Assembly (NCBI GenBank): GCA_963922205.1
Contig: CAWUHX010000021.1
Span: 806,001 to 870,000, forward strand
Length of the DNA stretch: 64,000 nt
Direction: 5' to 3'
DNA from: Romanomermis culicivorax
Taxonomy: Eukaryota; Nematoda; Enoplea; Mermithida; Mermithidae
In this document: piece after piece, positions 58,890-64,000 of the stretch
Numbering within the stretch: position 1 is the stretch's first letter
How the letters are laid out: each line of letters begins with the position of its first letter
Notes under the pieces: model-generated
Seen by the model: the letters and a program-made list of their open reading frames with translations, nothing else
Told to the model about the DNA's origin: nothing
Database searches by the model: none
Program-made: the position numbers and the translations under genes

Positions 58890-60311
58890 GTACGGTCTAT
58901 ATTCCCATGTGAGCGAATTCCTAACTGAGTTAATTCTCGACAGGAATAATTTCCATGTGAGCATTGCCCAAGCGAATTCCAAAAGAGCGATCTAGAATGT
59001 GATAACACTTTCTTCAAATCTTGGTTCTCTACCACATATTTTGCTTTGCATGTACTTCTTTTTCCTTTCGTTTTCTGTGTATATTGTCTATGTTTTCCTT
59101 CATGTATGTTTTTACGTTCGTTTTGTACCTTTTGTCCTTGCTTTCTTTCATCCTTTTTTCTTGTCATCTTCATTCTTTGCTCATGAATCCACATATTACA
59201 AGTTATCAGTTTCAATAAGCAGTCTGCCTATAATTCTTATACAATTCACGACGCTCTATTTCACATTTAATTTTATCTTTTGATGATTTTTTCTTCTTTC
59301 TTTTCATCTAAGTTCTTTGTTTGTTTTTCTCTTTTCATATTCTCCTGATTCTTTTTTCTTTTTTTTTGTTCTTCCTCGCATTATTTTCTCTTTTTTCCTT
59401 GTCACCCTTTTCGGCCTTTTTTCTTACACTAATGCTTTTCCACCTAATTTCACTCATTCTTTGTCTTCATTTTGGTTGACATCTCCTTTTTTATGTTTAC
59501 TTTTTACGAGCGTTGTTTTGTTTGTTATGAAGGTTTTCACACTCACAACGATATAAGCTTTGAGCATGCCGAACTGTTCAATAATTATGCGGAGACTAGT
59601 TATTTAAATGACAACTTGTATTGTATCATGAGCAGAGTTTTTTGTACTCGGTCAATTTGAACTGTTACAAACGACCTCTCAAAAACCGTTTGTACTCCAT
59701 AATTTGCGAAAAATTGCTGAAAAGAGCATTCATTGTTATAAAATGCAACAAACATGCTGTGAAATACGTTGGCTATTTTCACGAGACACATAGGAAGGCT
59801 ACGAATTCAGATACATAAAACACTTGATCATGAGACACAGAACATGCACTAGTGAAATACTCCACAAAAGGCTTTTATGCTATAGCTGCTAGTACGTCGT
59901 TATCGATGGGGACGCATAACAAACAAGTCCATTATTGATATTGATGGCTGTTGAGTGACATTTTTTTGTCTTAAAATTTTTGTTTGTACCAGTACAAACG
60001 AAGCCAAAATTTTCGTTTGTACTCTGGACCATTTCGTTTGTAAAGTACAAATAAAAAAAAACACTGATCATGAGCAAAAAAAGGATCGCATCGCAAGAAG
60101 GGAAAAAATGAAAGAAAACACAGACAAAAGATGAAAACGTAAAAACATACATAAATGAAAACATAAGCAATACACACAGAAAACGGAAGAAAAAAAGAAA
60201 GTACATAGAAAGTGTTATCATATTCTAGATCGCTCGTTCGGACTTCGGAATCGCTAAATCGGCGATTCAGTTACTTGGGAATTCGCTCACATGAGAATAC
60301 CCCGTTAGTAC
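58890..60311. mobile_element. Fold-back element with about 300-bp arms (terminal word ATGTGAGCGAATTCC)
   Basis: The left arm, about 58890-59190, has CCATGTGAGCGAATTCC, GAGCGATCTAGAATGTGATA and TTTCGTTTTCTGTGTATATT. The right arm, about 60010-60311, contains the complements (GGAATTCGCTCACATGAG, TATCATATTCTAGATCGCTC, and A-rich CACACAGAAAACGG). The middle, 59190-60010, is T-rich with no credible gene. GTTTGTAC/GTACAAAC words at 59981-60052 match the ends of copy B, so another end may be nested here. Confidence 0.65.
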
Positions 60312-60719
60312 ACCAAGAACCTTTGATTTAACTCAATTAGCATTACGCTAGCTATGTTACCATTACATTCCTTATCGACTTCAGTTCAAACGGTTACGTC
60401 GGCAAATTAGATGTATTTCAAAATTTTTTTCTGAAGTTTTAATTGAAACCACGAAACAAAATCATAGCGATGCATTCTTCAAACAAATTCCGTTCAATCA
60501 ATCGACTACCTTGAGGCTCCAATCCGCTCTGGAGATAATGCGTGAACATGTAAAATACAGATCTGACGTGTGAGTGCAGTTAACACTAAAGAAATGTCTG
60601 GTCGGCTAGGGACAGTAGACGTAAATTGGGTGGATGGAAGTTTCCAAAATTTTTAAACTTAGGTCGAGAAAAGCCTATTTTTAGTAAAAATTTCTCCGGT
60701 CTCTTCTATGCACAATTTT

Positions 60720-62045
60720 TCAAGTAGGGGCACACCTGTAATCGGGGGGGGGAGGGATTTGGCGAGGGACTCCCACCCCCAACTTGGTCGAACCCTATAA
60801 CCCCAGGCCCAAACTAGGAAAAATTGGAAAAAAGGTCTTTTAAGGGGAAAATTTTCGAAATTTTTTGGGGTCTTTTCGGACCTCTCCCCAAAATTGTCGG
60901 TTTACCACCCCCCACAACCATACCTGTAAGAGATCCAGTTGGGGGGAGGGGGTCGAAAAAAATCGAAATTTTTCTTAAAAAAGGCCGAAAACATATACTT
61001 TTTGACAATTTTTTCCACCCTGGAGGGAGGTTGGGTATATGGCTGGCCAAGTTGGGGGGGGGGGTCCCCCCCAATTACAGGTATGCCCACAACTGACCGG
61101 ACCTCTTACAGGTATGAGGAGGGGGTTCCTAACATTTGGGTGCTGTTCCGACTAATTTGAGGAGTCAATTAAAGGTAAGAAGACGACCCTTGCACCATAC
61201 CTGTACTTGGCGGGGGGGGTCGGAGGGGGGACCCCCCCCCCAACTTGGCCAACCCAGTACCCAAAATGATTTCCCCCCCCCAGTTGGAAAAAAATTAAAA
61301 AAATTTGCCAAAAAGTGAATGCTTTTTGGCCTTTTTTGGGAAAAATTTCGACTTTTTTCCTACCCCCCCCCCCAACTGGTCGGAGGTCTTACAGGTATGC
61401 CTTGCACATACCTGTGAGAGGTTCGACCAACTGGACTACGTAATCCAGAAATTTAGGGGGGGGGATCGAAAAAGAGTCGAAAATTTTCCCCAAAAAATGG
61501 AACTTTTTTCCCACAATTTTAGTTCCCAACTTCTCCGAATTTGAGGGAGAGGGCGGGGTATAGGGTTGACCAGGTTGGGGGCCCCCAATGCCGAACCCCA
61601 ATTACAGGTATGGCCCTGCATTGCATACTTATGAGAAGTCCGACCAGCTAGTGGGGGGGTTAATCCATAATTTTGAGGTGGGGGTCCCAAAAAAGTCGAA
61701 AACATTTCCAAAAATTGCGCAAAAAACTACGTTAGTTCCAAATCTTTAAGAGTTTGAGGGAGTTGAATATGGGGTTGGACAAAAACCCCCAAATCATCCC
61801 CAATCAATCATACGTATTATGGACCCTTCATACCTATAAGACCTCCGACCAGTTGGCCTTGGGGGTGGGGCGGGTAGAAAAAAGTCGAAATTTTTCCCAA
61901 GAAAGCCAAAAAACATACATTTTTTTGCAAATTTTTTTAATTTCTTCCAAACTAGGGGGGTTGGTGGGATAAATGATTTTGGGTACAGGGTTGGCCAAGT
62001 TGGGAGGTACTGGCACCCCAACCCCCCCCCAAAGTACAGGTATGG
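60720..62045. mobile_element. Cluster of about seven G-tract MITEs, mostly tandem
   Basis: Successive units are delimited by CATACCTGTAA-like and TTACAGGTATG-like ends near 60731, 60920, 61073-61083, 61108, 61196, 61390, 61408, 61605, 61625, 61828 and 62035. Two units (60731-60925 and 61196-61398) are inverted. Each has G or C runs of 7-10, a GGTTGGCCAAGTTGG-type box and an A-rich middle. The surrounding sequence is the same repeat type, so copies probably inserted into each other. Confidence 0.75.
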
Positions 62046-62171
62046 GTTCCTTATTTGATAATCTAACATAAAGTAACGGATGATGGAATAATGCCGGGTG
62101 CTACAAAGTATGCTGAAAAAAATGTTCAATCGATAAGAGGGAGCGTATTGCAGTAGCAATCAGATTCAAAC

Positions 62172-62295
62172 CTGCGAATCGGAAAGACATCTGAGCAGTA
62201 GTGAACGAGAGCGAGCATAGTCTGTGGATTATGAAGTATTCCATCGATTAGATTAAAGTTATCTCGATGTCGCTGCCGATTTGTCACTGTACTGG
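62172..62295 (-). CDS. Possible internal exon of an unrecognised gene
   Basis: Minus strand: acceptor TTGTCTTCGCAG at 62296, a 124-base open frame with ordinary protein composition (DNFNLIDGILHNPQTMLAL, VHYCSDVFPIR), then the donor CAG|GTTTGA at 62171. No neighbouring exon is convincing, and I did not recognise the protein. It may be a remnant or chance. Confidence 0.25.
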
Positions 62296-62384
62296 CTGCG
62301 AAGACAATCAAGGTTTGTAATGTAGAGCTACTGAATTGAGTTTTCAGTCATTAACTATATTAGAATTGGAGGCTATCATCCGAG

Positions 62385-63430
62385 TCAGATGCACCGTTTT
62401 TTTTCCTCGAGGATTTTTTCCACATGAGAACCGGACCCAAAATTTTTTTCCTCATTTTCCAAAAATTTTCCACATTTTTAAAAACGCTTATAATGTGGCT
62501 ACAGATGCTTTTTTATGCATTTTAGGAGCATACCCATGCATTTTGTTGTACTTGGAGTCAGAAATCTGCAAAAATGAGAAAAAAATTGAGAAAATTCTAG
62601 TTATTTTAGCCAAAATCAGCTCATGAAGAATATATTGGTGTTCTACAGGAGCGCGTGAAGCATGTTAACGAATAACGATTGAGTTCTCAGGAATTTATCC
62701 GCTATTAACATTTCTATGGCTCTCATCAGAATCATCTAATTTTATCTAGTTCTTGGTCCGGCGCGGAGCACCGGAAAATTTTTTGGATTTTCACTTTCTA
62801 CAACGCTGGAAATTGAACCTTCACAACGTTGGGAAATAAATTAAAATCCGATTCATGAAAAATAATTTGTTTCCCATTCCGGCGCGAAGCGCCGGGAGAA
62901 TTTTTCAGTTTTTATATTCTAAAACGCTGAAAAATAAATCTCTCCAACAGATATTCATAAACAGAAGTTCTAAAATCGCAGTCTAGAATGATGTCTTCAA
63001 TTTCTATCTTCAATAAACGCAAAACATCAGGTTGCAGACGTTTAAAAAATTCCAAAACATCGAGAGAAAAAATTGAGAAAATTGATGAAAAATCTCAATA
63101 TTGGGCGACATAATTGACTGTTAACGATTAGAAAATGAAACGGAGCTAACTTGATTGATAGAAACTGTTGAGCATTAATTAGTAAGTCGAAGTAGATATG
63201 CTAATGGCCGCGCCTGATAGAAAATAGTCAAGATTGTACCCGTGACCGGCGCGAAGCGCCGGAAAATTTTGAGATTTTGACCCTTTTAAGTCCACCAAAA
63301 CGCAGCTTTTCGGTTTGGAATTCCCCAAAATTTTTTCCTCAATGAGAACCATACCCAAAATTTTTTTCCTCATTTCGAAATTTTTTTCCTCAAAAGACCC
63401 CATTTGAGGAAAAAGAACGGTGGTCAGATG
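62385..63430 (+). mobile_element. Word-ended repeat, copy E (terminal word TTTTTCCTCA/TGAGGAAAAA)
   Basis: The left end has CACCGTTTTTTTTCCTCGAG. The right end (63330-63424) has ATTTTTTTCCTCATTTCG and finally TGAGGAAAAAGAACGGTGG, the complement of the left edge. The core has three GCGCGAAGCGCCGG-type palindromes (62758, 62879, 63246) and GAATGATGTCTTCA. It meets copy D at 63425-63433. Confidence 0.6.
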
Positions 63431-64000
63431 CACTGTTTTTTTCCCCCAAATCGTGCTTTTTCGGGAAAAAAAATTCGGAAAAGGGAAAAAAATTTGGGCT
63501 CTTTCCCCATTTGGGGAAGAAAATTTTGGGGATCGGATACAGAAAAGATGCCGTTTGGTGCATTTTAGAAGGTCATAATCTCAGAATTTTCCGGCGCTTC
63601 GCGCCGAGAACTTTAATAATCATTATTATGTATTACTTAGCTCAGGCGCGGCTTTCTTTTAGCATATCTACCTTCATTTATCATATAATCTATAATAGTT
63701 TTCATCATCTTGAACGTTATATCTCATGTTTTCATTGGTAATCTTCAATATTTTATCATGATATATTTAATGAAGATTCACATTTTTTCCTTTGGAGAAA
63801 TATCAATACGTCAAGTCTTTAAGCTTTTTGATGAAATTATTTCTTTTCTAACGTAAAATCAATTCAAACGCTTCATAGAAATATCTTTCAGAAATTTATA
63901 CTCTGCTTACTCATATATTTTCGACCAAGTATGAGAGTTTACAAATGAATTGTTACTGGTTTTAAAATTTTTCAAGTAAAATTCTAGAAATTACGACTTT
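63431..64000 (-). mobile_element. Word-ended repeat, copy D (terminal word TTCCCC/GGGGAA), cut by window end
   Basis: The left edge CACTGTTTTTTTCCCCC is the complement of the right edge of copies A and B. GGGGAAGAAAATTTTGGGG follows, then the shared core GATACAGAAAAGATGCCGTT and TTTTCCGGCGCTTCGCGCC. It continues past the window. Confidence 0.7.

Noticed and set aside
59317..59556. 79-codon hydrophobic plus frame, membrane-protein-like
   Set aside because: Product of a T-rich interior of a fold-back element. No conserved features.
1..64000. tRNA and rRNA genes
   Set aside because: No cloverleaf with matching A and B boxes and no rRNA-like conserved blocks were noticed by eye on either strand. 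A covariance-model scan would be needed to exclude them fully.

Overview
The window is eukaryotic nuclear DNA from an invertebrate, most likely a nematode. The evidence is many 50-60 bp introns with TTTTCAG/TTTTTAG-type acceptors, AT-rich intergenic DNA and protein family resemblances. I suspect an enoplean or mermithid-like worm, but I cannot confirm this from sequence alone. There are no bacterial-type genes. Three host genes are readable, all on the minus strand: mitochondrial ribosomal protein S9 (26182-33346, 11 exons), a HINT3-like histidine-triad hydrolase (39431-43680, last exon not found) and an hnRNP R/Q (SYNCRIP-type) RNA-binding protein (50518-55663, 11 exons).

The left 25 kb consists of two Ty3/Gypsy-type LTR retrotransposons placed back to back. 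Element 1 (+ strand, from before the window start to 8835) is old. Its LTRs differ by several percent, its reading frames carry many stops and shifts, and the catalytic positions of reverse transcriptase and RNase H are substituted. Element 2 (- strand, 9023-25297) is young. Its two 1436-bp LTRs differ at about 7 positions, it has a 4-bp GCTG target duplication, and its frames are nearly intact. Both elements share an unusual order: gag, then an envelope-like glycoprotein, then protease, RT, RNase H and integrase. Element 2 also has a second retropepsin-like domain behind the glycoprotein, an 86-bp intron inside gag that switches reading frame, and a 4-kb leader. The leader holds an array of about 12 hairpin-plus-GACGTC units with a period near 66 bp.

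The right 39 kb is host genes embedded in short non-autonomous repeats. One class stands out. These are about 0.5-1.5 kb elements whose ends are built from a short word repeated in both orientations, and the word differs from copy to copy even when the core is the same. G-tract MITEs with CATACCTGTAA termini, a 9-bp-TSD element and several fold-back structures fill the introns and intergenic space.

In the retroelements, Gag with CCHC fingers, the membrane glycoprotein, protease, RT/RNase H and integrase would together make an enveloped retrovirus-like particle. The host genes are unrelated housekeeping genes for mitochondrial translation, purine phosphoramidate hydrolysis, and mRNA processing or stability.
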